Of a stretch of DNA of 64,000 nt, positions 22,903 to 37,019 are shown piece after piece. Source of the stretch: Gorsachius magnificus (Eukaryota > Chordata > Aves > Pelecaniformes > Ardeidae). The stretch lies in assembly GCA_034008185.1 (NCBI GenBank), contig CM067081.1, positions 26,038,806 to 26,102,805 of the forward strand. The letters run 5' to 3'. Position 1 is the first letter of the stretch. The number at the start of each line of letters is the position of its first letter. Below the pieces are notes generated by a model, which was not told the DNA's origin, did not search any database, and was given only the letters and a program-made list of their open reading frames with translations. Made by a program: the position numbers and the translations under genes.

Positions 22903-25900
22903 GGAACCACTGTGGATAAATCCTGAGTTATTTTCCTAAGCCAAACCAAACAAACATGATATAAAGAGAACGAGTGACACATAAGGGAATCCATATAACA
23001 ATTTCAAAGCAATATGGAGCTGTTTGTGAGCTAAGGTTTGATCTGTGTCATGATAATGTAATGCCAAAGTAACTCCAATGGCATCAACAGAATTACTCTG
23101 GCTTTAAACCAGCATGACTGGATTCATAATCTGGCACTGAACATATTTTTACTGAAGCCATCGCTGCAGTTGCTACACTCCCCAGGTTTATAGATGTTTT
23201 AAAACTCTTCAGTGAGCTTTAGTTATTTCCAGGGCATAGGTATAGTAAAAGATATTAGCCAAAATGCTACAGGCCAAATCTTAAACTGATGTCACTTGGT
23301 ATCAGTTCCTACCTGACGCGAGCTGTGTGACTGACCTGCGTGTTATCAGTTAGGACAAGATAGATCTGTAGAGTGTTCTCATTTCCTTGCCAAAGTGCTA
23401 AGCAACATAATGAGAGCGGTCAAAATTAAATATGAGGCCACCAAAGACTCAGACTTGGGACTGCAAATATCCCATCAGAATCCTGACCTCCAGCATGTGA
23501 CTGAAGGTAAAGACCATGTCGTGCTCAGTGAGATTATAGGATTTTTCTGCACTTCAGGCAGCAGAAGTCTGGGCTTGACTCAGGGGATCCCATACCTTCT
23601 GAGGAAGGTGAGGGTCTGTGTCCCTCAGCCAAGAAGCTCATTGAATTCTAGTCAATGAAAGCCTTGATGTGCGAGAGATTTGGAAGCCATGCAAAATTTA
23701 TAAATTTGCTCTCTGTGGTAAAGGAGCCCTGGCCCCGGCTGCTGTTGTGGAAGAGTGATGGGGAGTGGAAGTGAAATGAGGCATCAAGGAGGATGAAGTG
23801 CAGAATAAAATGGAGGGGAGGGAACTGTGGGAAGTCAGAGCTCTGTTTTCTGCATCACAGTTGGAAAAAATAAATCCACTCTTTGCATTTTTTAAAGCTG
23901 CATAAAGGACCTGGCCTCCCAGCAGTAAGTCAACTTTCACAATCTCTCGGCAGCCCAGAAAGGATCAGACTCTCCATGCTTGAAGAATGCTCAGTGTCTT
24001 CATCTCATTTCACCTCATCATTTTTTTTCCCCCCAAAACATTGAAACGGCTAAGTTCTATGTCATCATCTGTTAACTCTTCACTCTCTGTATCTTGTCCA
24101 GCTTGGTCACATTCAGGCAGCCATGGTCATTCATTCCAGAAGGTGGACTTACTTTGGTGGTAGCTGCGTTGTTCTCATGGTCCCTATGTCACCTATTTGC
24201 TTCCTCGCTTGCTAGTGTAGTTAATCCCATAATCGGATTTCACATTCTACTTTCTTTCTACAATCTTAATTTTTTTCTAACACCCTTTCACCTGACACCT
24301 GCTGACTCTGGAAGACTTTTTACCTCTGCTGTGCCCAGTGACTTCAGCTGAAAGAGAGATGGAACAGGGTTGGATGGCCGATACCCACTACCAGCAGCAG
24401 CTGTGGCATGACACTCCTCTGCCAGAAGATGCTGTCTTTGCATGTGTGTGTGTGCCCACTAATGCACAAAGACACCTTCATACCTATGTGCCGAGTCTTC
24501 TCCTTAGGACAGGATGATATGCTTCTGCCACAGAGAAGGGCCAAATCTCTCAGCCACATTATCAGAGATATGAAGTAATTTTACGTTGGCGTAAAACCTA
24601 AAAAGTGGTCTCTCTTCCTTTCTACCCAATTCAGTGATGTTGGCAAAAATTAGTCTAAAAGACAAACTTTTATTTATTACAAAATTCACAAAGCAGTCAT
24701 AAATAGACAAATGCAATGTGATTTGTAAAAAATATACTTGCTGATGTATGGAAGACAAAAAGTTACAAGTCATATTGTAGTACAGCATCCTGAACATTAA
24801 GTTTTAAAGTCAAGTGAATGTTCTAACAGAGTTTTGATATACAAATCACTAAACACAATAAGCTTCATAAAGAGAAAAAAATTAATAGAAGTTATCAGTA
24901 ATTTATTTCTCATGAGTGAACTTGCTATCAAGTGCCCAGTCACTTTACATAATATAAAGAGGTTAAAAAAAAATTATAGTCTGCTGTAGGAAATGCATTC
25001 TGGATTAAATATGGTTTTAAAAGTCAAAATAAAGAAGGTTCTTCTGAAGCCAAAGGAAAATTTCAATGTCCCCAACAGGACTATCACTGATGACAAGGAA
25101 TAGTAGTTCTGCCTGTGCAATCTGTCCTACTCATAGTGTCCTTGGCCTAAGGAATGAGATAGGATGTAGGGTGCCAAAAATTCAGTAACATTATATTCTG
25201 AAATTAAAGGAAAAATTGGCAAAAGAAAATATCTCATCACTTGTCTCCACATTTTTCTCTTTGTTGGAATAAGAAAAGACAATAGAATAATGACCAGCTG
25301 GTGAATAATGTGGCCTATAGCTTCTTGTATGGCAAAATAATCAGAGAAGTTCAATGTCAAAGCATCTGCTCCATGCAGGATGACATCAATCCAAGCTTCT
25401 AAGGGAAGGGAAAACCTTTGCTGCTTAGACAGATATTAAACCTTCCTGGAATCTGAAATATATGTCCTCTATTAGAACAGTTATTTGTGCTCTTCAGAAG
25501 AATTGTCTCCTACAGCAGCTCTTAGATGAAACCAGGACAACTGAAAATGTTTATAGAAGATGGATATGTTTGATATCATGACCTGTAAGAGCTTGATAAG
25601 TGACTAAAACTTTCAGAGTCCACTCAGGAGATGAAACTCCTGGTGAACTACAGCAAGACATGAAAAAAATATTTTTGTAATAATAGAATATAGAGGCTTC
25701 AGATCTGTAAGTGGTCCAAAGGGTTCTCGTTTCTGTTGAAAGGACTCTGGGGAGGACAGAGCTCGGCCTTTTTGCGTAAGGTGCTCCTGTAACCAGTCTG
25801 GTCCTACCCTCATGGCTTGGGCAAATGCAACCTACCTATGTCTTTATGTCTCCTGCTGCACAAATGATCTTCCATGACAAGAATGACCTTGGGAGGGTCA

Positions 25901-27598
25901 AGGTTATACACGGGGCCACAGACAACACCGAACGAAGCAGCTGCAGAAACAGCTTGTGAGAGAGACTGACCAATTTGCAGGACCGTAAGTCAAAAAAGAT
26001 GGAACAAAGATATCTTTTTCACCCCTCCCTTCTGTCTATATTATAAAAACCCCTCAATTACCTCTTAGCAGTAAAGATTCCGAGACACATGGATGAATGG
26101 ATCTGATTCCACTAGCACAGAGCACTAGTATGCATGTAAATTAGTGTTAATTAAGATGTTCAATCTTTCAGTATAATTCATATCTCGGGATGCCCAAAAA
26201 ATTATTTCATAGAAAGTAAAGGTGCCTTTCTTCTAATTACAAACTCTTAAGTTATGCATTTGGAAAATTGAAAATTCTTAAAAGCATAGTTATTCTCTAC
26301 TGACTACCGACTTTTAAAGTATAATTAACTGGAACAGATAAAACAAGATTAATTTAGATCACATTATGTCAGTAATGGCTCATAAACATTTCTGCAGGCC
26401 CGAGTTTTATCCCTGAAACAAAGCAAGTGCTGCACTGGCTGCGGCTGGAGGTACCTCCTGTCTGGAGGTCTGGCCCTGGCTGCGGCACATGCCAGAAACC
26501 TTGGGGAAAACCTGTATATGACACCATGGCAGCCCCACAGCAGGGAGGGGAAGAACGTCTCCCGTCTCCTGAATTCCTGGGAGTGACAATCTCAGTCATT
26601 GTCCTACTTAGAATAAATTTGGGATTGCTCCCTCTCCTTCCCCCAGTTTGAGTGAAACCACAAACAACTACAAAAGTTGTTCATGTTCATGTTAAATGTC
26701 ACACAAATACGCTTACTGACATATATACTACTAGATATATTACATATGCTTTTAAATTAAAGAAAAAGATTTTATTTGTTTGAAAATAATGTTACTTTTT
26801 TCACACTACATGGTTTTTCCTCTGTTTCAAAAGCATTTGCCACCTTTCTACAAAAATGGGCTACTTCAGTTCTACTTTATGAAATAATTTCTGTTCTTAT
26901 CTTGTTTCTAGCTCTTCTGTGTGACTTTTGACTGTGTTGCATCCTCTGTATCTTGCTGATCTATTCTTCCCTGGAATATAAATGCCAGCTCTATTAAATC
27001 TGCTGTGACACCAATCCTACACAGAAGTATTTGGGGCCCTAGTCTGATCTCATTGATGCCAATGGGAAAATAATTGTCATCTAAATTAATCAATGTTGGC
27101 CAGGCAATAGGCTTGTCATGTCAATAAGGAGAAAGCTATCGCCCAGCTGTTAAATTTAGAATATTAATACAGAAAAAATTCTAACCATTTGCCAGATAAC
27201 TCATTTCTCCCTCGCCCCCATCTCCTGCCCTGTGCTCCTGCAGTTTGGCGCTTCCCACTGCAAGCACTTCTGTGATTCTAAAGAGGGCTAAACCTGGTTG
27301 CCTTCATGTGGCCAGATCCAAACCCTTGCAAAACAAACCAACCAGACAAGTCCTGCTGTTTTGACAGGTTATAGGAAGACCAGGCACACGATGACTCAGT
27401 CTCAGTGGCCAAAAAACCCACCAGCCCCTTTACCCATAAGTGTTCTGCTTTCTGAGGATTTGGCTTACGTACAAATACAAACTAGAGAAGAGGCAATTCT
27501 CCAAACTGCTCAACTATTTAAAAAAATAGGTTAACATTTTAATGGAAATGCTTAGTCTGCCTTGTCACCCAATTACTTATCTGACAGGTTACATTTAC

Positions 27599-27642
27599 TT
27601 CTATATATATCATTAGCATATTCTATATATGTCATTAGCATA
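27599..27642 (+). repeat. Tandem 22 bp duplication
   Basis: Two adjacent 22-base units, each beginning TTCTATATAT and ending CATTAGCATA, differ at a single base (A versus G at unit position 11). Each unit contains ATTAGCAT, the complement of an ATGCTAAT octamer-like motif. Its origin is a recent local duplication. Confidence 0.85.
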
Positions 27643-27679
27643 TTTGCCTCCTGGCTGTTTAACCTCTGACTACATTTAC

Positions 27680-28010
27680 CATTGTTTCAGCTCACAGGAC
27701 AATGCACCATGAGCTCATCTGCCTGCTTAGAACCGACAGTTTATTACTGCACCCTTTTTTTTCCTATGTATTGGTCTTTAATCCACAACGAGACTCCATC
27801 TATCACTCTCTGGTTTCTAAGTTTACTCATAAGCTCCTGTAAAAAACTTTTATCAAACCTTTTCAAAAGGACAGAACTATGTCAAAAGGACAGAACTATG
27901 TCCATGTGTTCTTCTTTCCACGCTAGTTTGAAGGTACTTTCAAAGAACACTAATATGTTGGAGAAACATGGTTTTTAGCAGCTGGCTGTATTCTAGTTTT
28001 CATTTTACTA
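27680..28010 (-). mobile_element. Ancient CR1-like LINE fragment, reverse-transcriptase region
   Basis: Plus-strand landmarks resemble the reverse complement of the amniote CR1 reverse-transcriptase region: GTTTACTCATAAGCTCCTGT, CTTTTATCAAACCTTTTC, TTTCAAAGAACACTAATATG and AAACATGGTTTTTAGC, in the expected order. It has no open frame and is interrupted by a 19-base tandem duplication. Boundaries and subfamily are uncertain. Confidence 0.55.
27863..27902 (+). repeat. Perfect 19 bp tandem duplication
   Basis: TCAAAAGGACAGAACTATG occurs twice in direct succession (27863-27881 and 27882-27900) and is followed by the first two bases of a third unit. The perfect identity marks a recent slippage or duplication event inside an old LINE fragment. 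Confidence 0.95.
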
Positions 28011-31000
28011 CCCTCCACTACTCAGCAAAGTTTTTGGGAGCTGTGCTTTCCCCATACTGAAAGTGTATGCTGTGGATTCCAGGAGGGTAATAGTGCAGGA
28101 GGACCTGAAAGCATACATCACGACGAGCCTACCTGTTGGTCAGAGATCGCTATTTTTCACTGTCTCTCTACACTCAGTAGAATACCTCCATGCAGTGGAG
28201 GCCAAATGAGAACCAGCTGAGATGCTTGCTTAAAATCATTGCAACCCTGCATCTTTTCTGGGGGGGGAAATTTCCCATTTCCCTACCATAGAATAATTCT
28301 TAAGAAACCATGTGGCCATCGCTATGAAGGAATTCTCTCTGAGCAGACATAAGCCCATCTTCTTCCCCCTCCTGCTCCCTCCGAAGCCTGCCAGGCTGAT
28401 GCATAAAGACACTGAATCAAAAGGCGGCAGCAGGGGCTTGCAGAGAGTATCAAGTGACTTCCCAGCCTTACCCATCTCCCTGACATGCAGTGTGCCAAGT
28501 GAAGGCTGGGAAATGAGTACGGAATCCATCTGGACACCACAAAATACTAGGCAGTGTTTAGGCCACTGTCTGAGACTGCTGCTGCTGAACCCAGAACTGT
28601 CTCCCCATTTCCTTGACTCCCCTGCCTGCCAGCAACCCTGTGCTGTTTCCTGAATCACAGCCCAGGCCATCTTTGTGGTAGACATGAGCACACTGCTCTC
28701 CGCTCATGTTAGTTATAAAATATTCATTCTGATGCAGTTATACAACGGTAATACAATTGTACTGGAAATTGAATAACTGCATTAGCTGAGCTAGTGCAGT
28801 TTCCCTTCTTTGGGCACAGCACCATGTCAAGGAAAAACCCAGTCCCTGGAGCATGGCCATTCATGTTCGCATGCAAAAGATTATGGAGGTGAATTGTAAG
28901 CTCTTTGGCTCATGGCTTACCACTGCCCTGCACAACAGGGACCCAGTCCATGGCCCAGCACACTCAGCACCCCAAAAGTGCTGCTGTAACTACGCAACAA
29001 CTACTAATGCTAGCAGGAAAAGTATCATCCATTTTAAACTCTGATTTTACACAAAGTTCTGCTTCGTCCTTTTTAAAGAGGATTTTAAAAAACTAAAACA
29101 TACTATTCAACCAAAATCAGTTAAAACAGTGCTCAGTTACCTTTGGAATACACAGGCAGGAGCCTGCGTAGACAGGGACCAACAACCCAAAACTCTCTTG
29201 TTAGAGGGCACCCCATGCCAAGGATGAACAGCGCGGATGCTCCAAAATGCACTTGCACTTCACCTCTGAAATACCGCAGAGCCGCTTGCAGGGTGCATGA
29301 ACACAGCGAGGTTTTATCTTGACAAACTGACTGCATGACAGCCTCTTCACGGAAGCCTAAATTTCATCTGAATACTAATGCCGGCATTGTGTTGACTTTA
29401 CAATGCAGAGTTCTCACACTCCCACTATCAGCTCAACCACCGTACAAATTTCCTTCATTACTGCTGCGGCCTCACATTCCAAAACCCTCCCTTGCAGGAA
29501 ATTACATGCATTTCAACACTGACAACAAGCAAGATCTGACAAGTAAATATTCTGCTGCAATGGGATTTGAAATCTGGACTTTGAATGCTTTCATCGCCAG
29601 ATGATATCGTATCACAGGCTTTTTCAGACGAAGCTTTGAAATTGTGTGTCCCCTTTGCAGCCACAAAAAGAATCACTGAAGAGTGTGAAATTTCAATTAA
29701 TATTGGCTCCCAAAAGTTAGGCCAATTAGAGAAAAATATTCAGTATATAAACCTTTTCAAAAGGCTGAATATTGGAAAAATCTTTTAAAAACTATTTTGA
29801 AAAAGTTCCTGTCTTCTCAATTACACGAATGAAAATCCAAGAGTGTTAGAGTTGCTACTTCAAGTTGTACAAGGTAATATGAAAATTATACAGAATCAAT
29901 ACCAGCCCTGTCCTCATTATGCAATGATGACAATTTATCCCACACGACCAAATCCAAATCCAAATTCTAATTTGACAAACAATCCAGCTTGTCACAGATT
30001 ATCTTTGTTGGTGCTTTATGAATACCAAAAGCCCTTATAGTGGGGAACTACAACCTACCAAAGCGGGGAAGGAATGCAGCTGGAATGTGCTGTGTTTTGC
30101 TGATCCCAGGCTGAGAGAAATTCCCTTTAGGGTCACAGGGCAGGTTTCAGCAGTTTTCAGGCTGTAATATACTGCAAAACTACTAGAGCCCAGCAGGAGG
30201 GGGATGCAGTTTATTCCATCACGGTCTTCTCCTCTGCTGTTTCTGCAATTCAGCACCAATTCTAGGCAACCAAACAAAATCTGGGTCTATGATACAAGTA
30301 GGCATGATTTCCATCCTTCAGACCCCTTCTGCCACTACTTTGTGCCATTACGCCTACAAAGCCCTGAGATCAGTTCCACAGGCAGTAAGCTGTGCCTGAA
30401 CTGTAGCACAGGCACCAGTGCTGCGCCATGCTTACCTTACGCCCCCCTTTTATGCTTCAGCTATTATCTGTGCGTGTAACAACCAGCTTTCCACTTTCTC
30501 TTTTGTATGAACCTCATCATTTCAGTGCTCTACGTGTCCCACTGCATCACGTGTGCCTGTACCCATTCCCTGGTGGACAGCAAACACACATGAAAGCCAA
30601 TTGTCAGTGCCTGTCAAAATGGTAAAAGGCTCAGCTATAACCACCTGTCCCTCGGTGGGTCTGGGTTTCCTTCCTCTACCCATACACTGAGTTTCACATG
30701 GAGGTTGGAACACAGTGCCTATGAGCCTGGCACCTGTCTGTCCTTTTGGTTAAAATCAGCCGGCATTTTAAGAAATTCCTGGGGAAAGGAGTGACCAGCC
30801 CTACAAGGCAACGCGGTTGAATGAGTTGTGTATCCTTTGGAAACCAGGACTGGATTCTGTATTAACTGACTTTGTCTTAGTGGGCCTGAATTTACCCAAA
30901 GGATTAATATTTGTGAAGAGAAAGAAAGAAAAACTCACAATCGCATTTATTTTTCCTCCCCAACTATCTGCTGCCAGCACAGGTTAGTGTTTCTCCTCTC

Positions 31001-34000
31001 TTTGTTTACTGCAGTTCATTTTATCTTCAGGCAGGCATATATTTTAATCTGAGCTATTCCAGGAAATTCTGTAGATGTTGTGGAGTTGCTGCAGATTTTC
31101 ACCAAGGTAACTCAACTCAGAAGGTATATAAATATATATTTTGTCTTTTTATTTTGCTTGTTTTTCAGTTCTGTGCCCAGCCTTTCAGTTCTTTACATCT
31201 GCACTACTGCATCAAGTCTCCATTTCAGAGGAATATTCCCCAAAGTCCCTGTTCCTTGAAACATAGTATTTTCTTTAAAAGGCAGAAATGACTTTGTGGT
31301 CTGACACTGGAATACCTGAGGGATTTCTATTGAACTTACTGTGTGAATGTTGACAGAATCAGCAGGAGACAAATAGAAGCTTTACTCTTCTAAACAGGGT
31401 CGTGGAAATGCCACTGTATTTATAATGGAATGTATAAATCCCTCAATCCCTTTGTTCATTGTTCTGCAAGAACTTGCTTAAACTAAACTAAACAAAAAAC
31501 ACTTGTGCAGCAATTCTGTTAGATTACACCAACAACAGAGGAATAAATGAATATGCTAGTCACAGTCTATAGCAGTCTCTCTCCAAAATTCCTTGTTTTC
31601 CACCGTACTGATTTATGCCTAATGCAGAGGATGACTTATCATGCACAGGTGTATTATTAATGTTATGTTAGAGGTAATATAAGGCAAGGTCTGCAATAAT
31701 AAAACAGTCACTGGACTTTGGTTGATGAAATAGGAAAAATCACTACCTGCGAATACCTCCTGTGTTTGACTTCTTGGTGGCAGAGATCCCACTAGTGGGA
31801 CTATCACTGGGAGACAATGATCCACTTGCTTCTAAAATACTCCAGTCTCATCTTCATTTGGAGTGCACATGGAGAGAAGAGGTAAAACAGCCCCATCCAA
31901 CTCTATTCATTTGTAAGTAATTAAAAAAACTAGTGCCAAGCAGAACCTGAAAGACTCCAGAAAACTACACAGTAAGGGTGGAGAGAGAGTGAGAGGACAG
32001 GACCAAGTGAGTAAACAAGTAAGATTAGATTAGGATAGATTCTGACCTACTTCTCTTTACAAAATGGGGTGAATTACCCCAGACATGTTTTAAGTTATAT
32101 GTGTGCATTGTCATGCTGCACACTTTCCTCAATCTTCTTTCTTCTTAGAGAGATAAAAAGACACAAAAATTGAGAAGAAATATATGCTACTCCCTCCTTC
32201 TCAGAAAAAGGCCTCAGGACATAGTGAGGTATGCAAGACCTTTACTATTTATTCTAAACCGGTAACGACTACATTTGCATTTGACATCTATGAGCACAAC
32301 AAAACCCAGGGCACAGAGGGCAAAAACGCAGCTGCACACACCAAAAAAAAAAAAATAAAAAAATGGGGAGAATATGCAGAAGCTGAGAGTCCTACAGTTC
32401 TGAGGACCATATTAAGGAAGGGTAACATGACATATCTCTCCCATACCTTTCTGGGTTGCATGTGTAAAAATATCTCTAGCCCACTTTGGTTCCTTTGATG
32501 CAAACAAGTTTGCATCAGTGTAACTGAGGGTATGTCAACACGGCATTCAAAGGCATAATTTTGGATTGTGTGGTTATACTCAACTTTTAAAATATCTAGT
32601 TCATGTACTCAAAGCTCTGTGGCTGTGGATGGACCCCAACACATGTTTTCTGACAATATTGCCAGAAAATATAAACTACTGAAATTTTGTCCAGACTGAG
32701 TCCCATTAGAGAACCCATTCAACTCCATTTTCTTTCCAAACCCAGGATAAACTAGCCACAGAGATTTAAAAAAAAAAATAAAAATAAAAAATTATGCAAG
32801 TCTTTACTTGGTCTATTCTGACCATAGTGCAGTGACACCATGTCTAGTGGCATTAGTATTGCAGCCAACAGCAGTAAATTAAATGTGCTTGGGACTGTGC
32901 TGGCACTGAGGCAACTGGGACACAAAAGCTAACTGAGACAGAACAGCCACACAAAAACCTCTCATCCCTCTGTACTGGATGGCTGCACCCATACTGCCCA
33001 CTGAGAGAGTCCCTGGCCCATGCCCACCCCTGATCCATGGCCAGGATTTGTGTATGAGTACAAGAATGGTCAAAACTGTGCCAGTACAACGTTGAAGTGA
33101 GCCAGAGACCAAGCTGAAGAATTGGACCTCTGCTCACCCACATTGCTTAACTCTTAGAGCATGATTTTGGACCACTCTGGATCTCTCCAACACACCCAAG
33201 GCCAGCTTGGGAGAGAGCTCACTCCAGGGACTAGCTGCAACAGGCAGTAGAGGTATAACTGCACTGGGGGTGGCTTACAATAGTCCCAGATTCAGACCCT
33301 CAAACTCTTCCATATATCCACCTGCCGCATCTCAGGACATGCCACGTACCTTGTTTCACACTGCGCCAACAAGTCTGCAGACAGCTGCAACACAGGTATC
33401 ACACTATTTAAGGCAATTCAAGCTGAAAAGGAAAAGAGGCACAAAATAATATTTCTGTCTTTGGTCCTCAAAAGCACCACTTGAGGCGCAGGGAGACCCA
33501 CAGCCAAGTACCACATAGCTTGGAAGAAGTCAATGTACTAGATAAAGAGCTCGCCCTGAGTAATCTGGATGTGAGCCAGCTTGCCTCAAATTCCTCTGTA
33601 GCACCCTCCTATTAATCAGTACAGAAACAGCTTATGAGGTATTGCAGAGATGCAGAATAACCCACTGACTCTTCCATTCCTTTTTCTATATCTAGAGCCT
33701 TCCCTTCCTCATCCTAATATGTCTCCTCTACAACTTTCATAGGATGGACAACATGAACTTCAGTTTAGTGGTCCCTTTGAATCCTTTACAGACCCTCTTG
33801 TGCTCTGAGTATTTAAAGAAGGGATGTGATGCCCCTTGAACTGTCTGGTCAATTTTAAAGTGTCCCTCAAATTCAGGCCTGCAGGTCTATCTATACCATA
33901 AACCTCTACATCTGCTCTAAAGCAGTCTAGTCTGAAACTACCACGCTTCCAACTCACCCAGTTCACCCCTTGACTGCCTCTTCCTTCAGCTTGTTCAGCT

Positions 34001-34919
34001 TAGGCTGAAGGTTTGAGAATGGGAGGTCAGCAAGTTGACTGTCCCACAAACTCTGACCACTTCTGACCCCCAGTTCTCTGGTACCTCTCTCTGCTGGCCA
34101 TATGAAGAGACCAGCTGGAAAAAGAAGCAAGAAATTCACACACCGCTTCTGAGGAGGCCTCTATTTTGCAGTTAAGAAGCACACAGTGTGGGCTGCTCTG
34201 CTGAAGAGACTTACAGATGGTGTAAGACAGCTCACGTGGTTCAGAATAATTGAGAGGGAACCTCAGGATAGACCTTACATATCAATGGAGCCGTATAATA
34301 CATCCTTTGCAGATGGCACACACCACAGCATACAGATGTACCAGAAGCTCTTCACCCCACAGAAGTAAAAGCTACATGCCTTCTAAATAAAAAAAAAAAA
34401 AAATCCACCACCACCACCCAGCTAAAATGAAGCAATCAATAATCTTGCCACTAGGTTTATTTCTTGAGTTTGACAAGGTGCCTGACTGATCAAAAATAAA
34501 AAACACTCTCTCTTTCTTAAATTATGGACACAAAGCGATTTCAGGTTTGCTGGGTACACACAGAAGAGAGAGGATTCTCTCCCTCCTTTCTGAATGGCAC
34601 TGGGGATATTTTGTTTTAATCAATTAAAGCCTGATGCTGCTATACTGCAATCAGAATAAGAAGTTCTGACTATATTATACTTTTTCCCCTTTCCGAGGCT
34701 GTTTCTACTTTCTTGCTGCAAAATGCTTCTAGCTGTAAATTATTTCTGCATTTCAGATTTATACAGAAATATGTATAAACCAAATGAAGAAAAATGAAAA
34801 TATATTCATGCAGCTGTTTCTGCCTATCACCTTTAATCTTTCATGCACTTTAAAATATGTGCTTCCCACAAAGGGAGAGAGAGATCTATTTTTGCTTTAT
34901 GCGAATATAAAAGTAATTT

Positions 34920-34933
34920 GTTGCCATAGCAAT
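34920..34933. promoter_or_regulatory. X-box-like motif (possible RFX site)
   Basis: GTTGCCATAGCAAT differs from the RFX palindrome GTTGCCATRGCAAC only at the last base. It lies in AT-rich, presumably intronic DNA about 4 kb from the CpG island. Functional relevance is unproven. Confidence 0.3.
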
Positions 34934-35313
34934 ATTTTTCCATCTAAATGCTTCTGAACACCACAGTTGCTTCAGGTTTTGGGCAAACTGTAACTATCCC
35001 AAAAAAACATGTAAAGCATTATGCTTCAATAACCTCTTCAGTTCCATTATAATCACATCTTTCTGCAAGACATTATTAACAAAAAATAATTCAATACAGA
35101 TGTTTATATCTATACAAGCTTACTCCTAGAGACCACTTTCAAAATCATTTGCTTGCATCTTGTTTCATTCAATGTGCATTAAAATTCTGTAGAATGGACT
35201 GAAAAAAAACCCCTCCCCAACCTCTATCCAGTGGGCCAAATTCTGAAGCCCACAGGAATTGTGCACGAATCCAAAGACAGACGTTAATCCCCTGCATGCT
35301 GTACTTTCTTAAA

Positions 35314-35344
35314 CACACACACCCCACCCCACCCCCCCCCCCCC
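35314..35344 (+). repeat. CA/C-rich simple repeat with C13 run
   Basis: An ACAC stretch passes into CCCCA units and a run of 13 C bases (35332-35344). It is a low-complexity sequence; the minus strand is G-rich and could form G-quadruplexes. Confidence 0.85.
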
Positions 35345-35392
35345 TTTGCATAGTGCTCTTGAGTAGGGTTCTCAGACACGTTAGCCCTGTTC

Positions 35393-35406
35393 ATTTCCAT
35401 AGCAAC
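35393..35406. promoter_or_regulatory. X-box-like motif (possible RFX site)
   Basis: ATTTCCATAGCAAC keeps a perfect right half-site (AGCAAC) and the two-base AT spacer of the RFX X-box; the left half is weaker. It lies 460 bases from the similar motif at 34920. Confidence 0.25.
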
Positions 35407-37019
35407 CCTATCCGCAGACTGGAACACTTTGTTAAAATTGTTGGGGTTCAGCCTTTGAAAACAGCAATACCACAAAGACTGGTAAGAGAAGTCTCCCAGA
35501 GCTTGGTCTAGGAATCATGGGACCACCATTTTTTTCACCGTAATTTTGACTCTGTCCTGGGAACAGCAACTTCCATGGCTCTGGGATGACATTTCATGCA
35601 AGTTGGAACTATGGATTATAGTACGCAAAACACAGCACCAGGTTGAAGCTTACTATGTATTCTTACTGCAGTGTAACATACTGTTTAAATACAAATGAAA
35701 CAGAAACCAAATGAAACATACAATCCTCAAGATCTTAATTAAAAAAAACCCAAACCAGAACACACAAATGTTGGCAGCTTTCCACCCTCTTCCACCTACA
35801 CCTTAAGAGTGATTTCACAACACAGATTTGTGTAAATAGAGGCCAACTGTCCCTGCCCACTGACAGCTCTTCCAGGCATGATGCCACACTAAACTCCATC
35901 GAAACCTCCACACTGGCCACCTGGTGCTCATACGTCCAGTGAAGTTCTCCAGATGTGACCAAAGCTGAATCACTGTGTGTGAAAGAAGGCACTGTTTTTT
36001 CACTGTTTCTGGCTGGATAGGAGCTGTGCACATGTAACTGTCCTCCTTACCTTGCACACATTTTCACCAGCCCTTGGCTGCTTGTTTGTCTGTTTTCCTC
36101 TACACTCTTGAGCCTACGTAGCCTTGCCCATTTTACCCTTTGGGGATATATACTATGTATCCCACAGGGCCCCAGCCTGGTAAGCCTTTCTGTAAGACTA
36201 AAATATAAACACTAAATGAACATGCCTGTTATAGGCCAGATATGCTAACACAGTATCTTATTTCTTAAAAAATCTATCATATGCTTTCTTAATCCAGATG
36301 TAAATCATGATTTACTATTGTATTTAAATCATTACCATCTGTTTAAAGCGGACATGAAATGCAAAATGGTCTTTTTTTTTTCCACTCTTTAATAGCCAAC
36401 CTGAGATGCAACATGCATTTTATACTTGTGAATAAAATACGGCTGCAGACGGCCCTTCTTTCGTGCAATCATTTGCACCTGTAGTGCCTGCGTGTGTCTT
36501 TATATAGAAGACACAGAGAGGGAAAGGAGACAGCACAAAACAGCAGCATAACTGCAAGCCCATGAAAAGTGATCGGGGAGTCTTCACTAGATAGATACTT
36601 GCAGTATATAAGCTGCCATAACATATTTGCCTTAAGGTCAAGTTTCATGGTTGGCTTAAAACAAACTTAAATCCACATAGTATTGCAAAAACATGAGCGT
36701 TCTTGCCTTCCCTTTAGCCTCAGCCTGCAAGTTTTGGCCCACTCCCTTCTGCCAGCATTAAAGCAAGACCAGGAAATCAATCTAGCCAAAAGCATTTTTC
36801 TGGTTTTGAGTTTTGCCAGGTTAGTTTTCAGTCAGATCAGTTTCCAGACCTGGCTGATCATGCAACCAGCCACATAAACCCCAGTGCAGGAGTGAAATTA
36901 CCCCTTTGAAGGGCATCACACCCAGTGCAAATGGAGGTCAGTTAATCCCTGTTGTGAAAGAACACTCTTAACTGGCTAGATTTCATACTGAGAGTGTTCT
37001 CCAAGGGGTAATACACAAA

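Noticed and set aside
28236..28691. Minus-strand open frame of 151 codons with an overlapping plus-strand frame of 113
   Set aside because: No domain recognised; mutual overlap on both strands and no repeat or exon signals suggest chance.
32524..32620. Ancient DNA-transposon end (GGGTATGTCAACACGGCATT)
   Set aside because: It faintly resembles an old amniote hAT-type terminus, but no matching inverted end was found, so the match is too weak.
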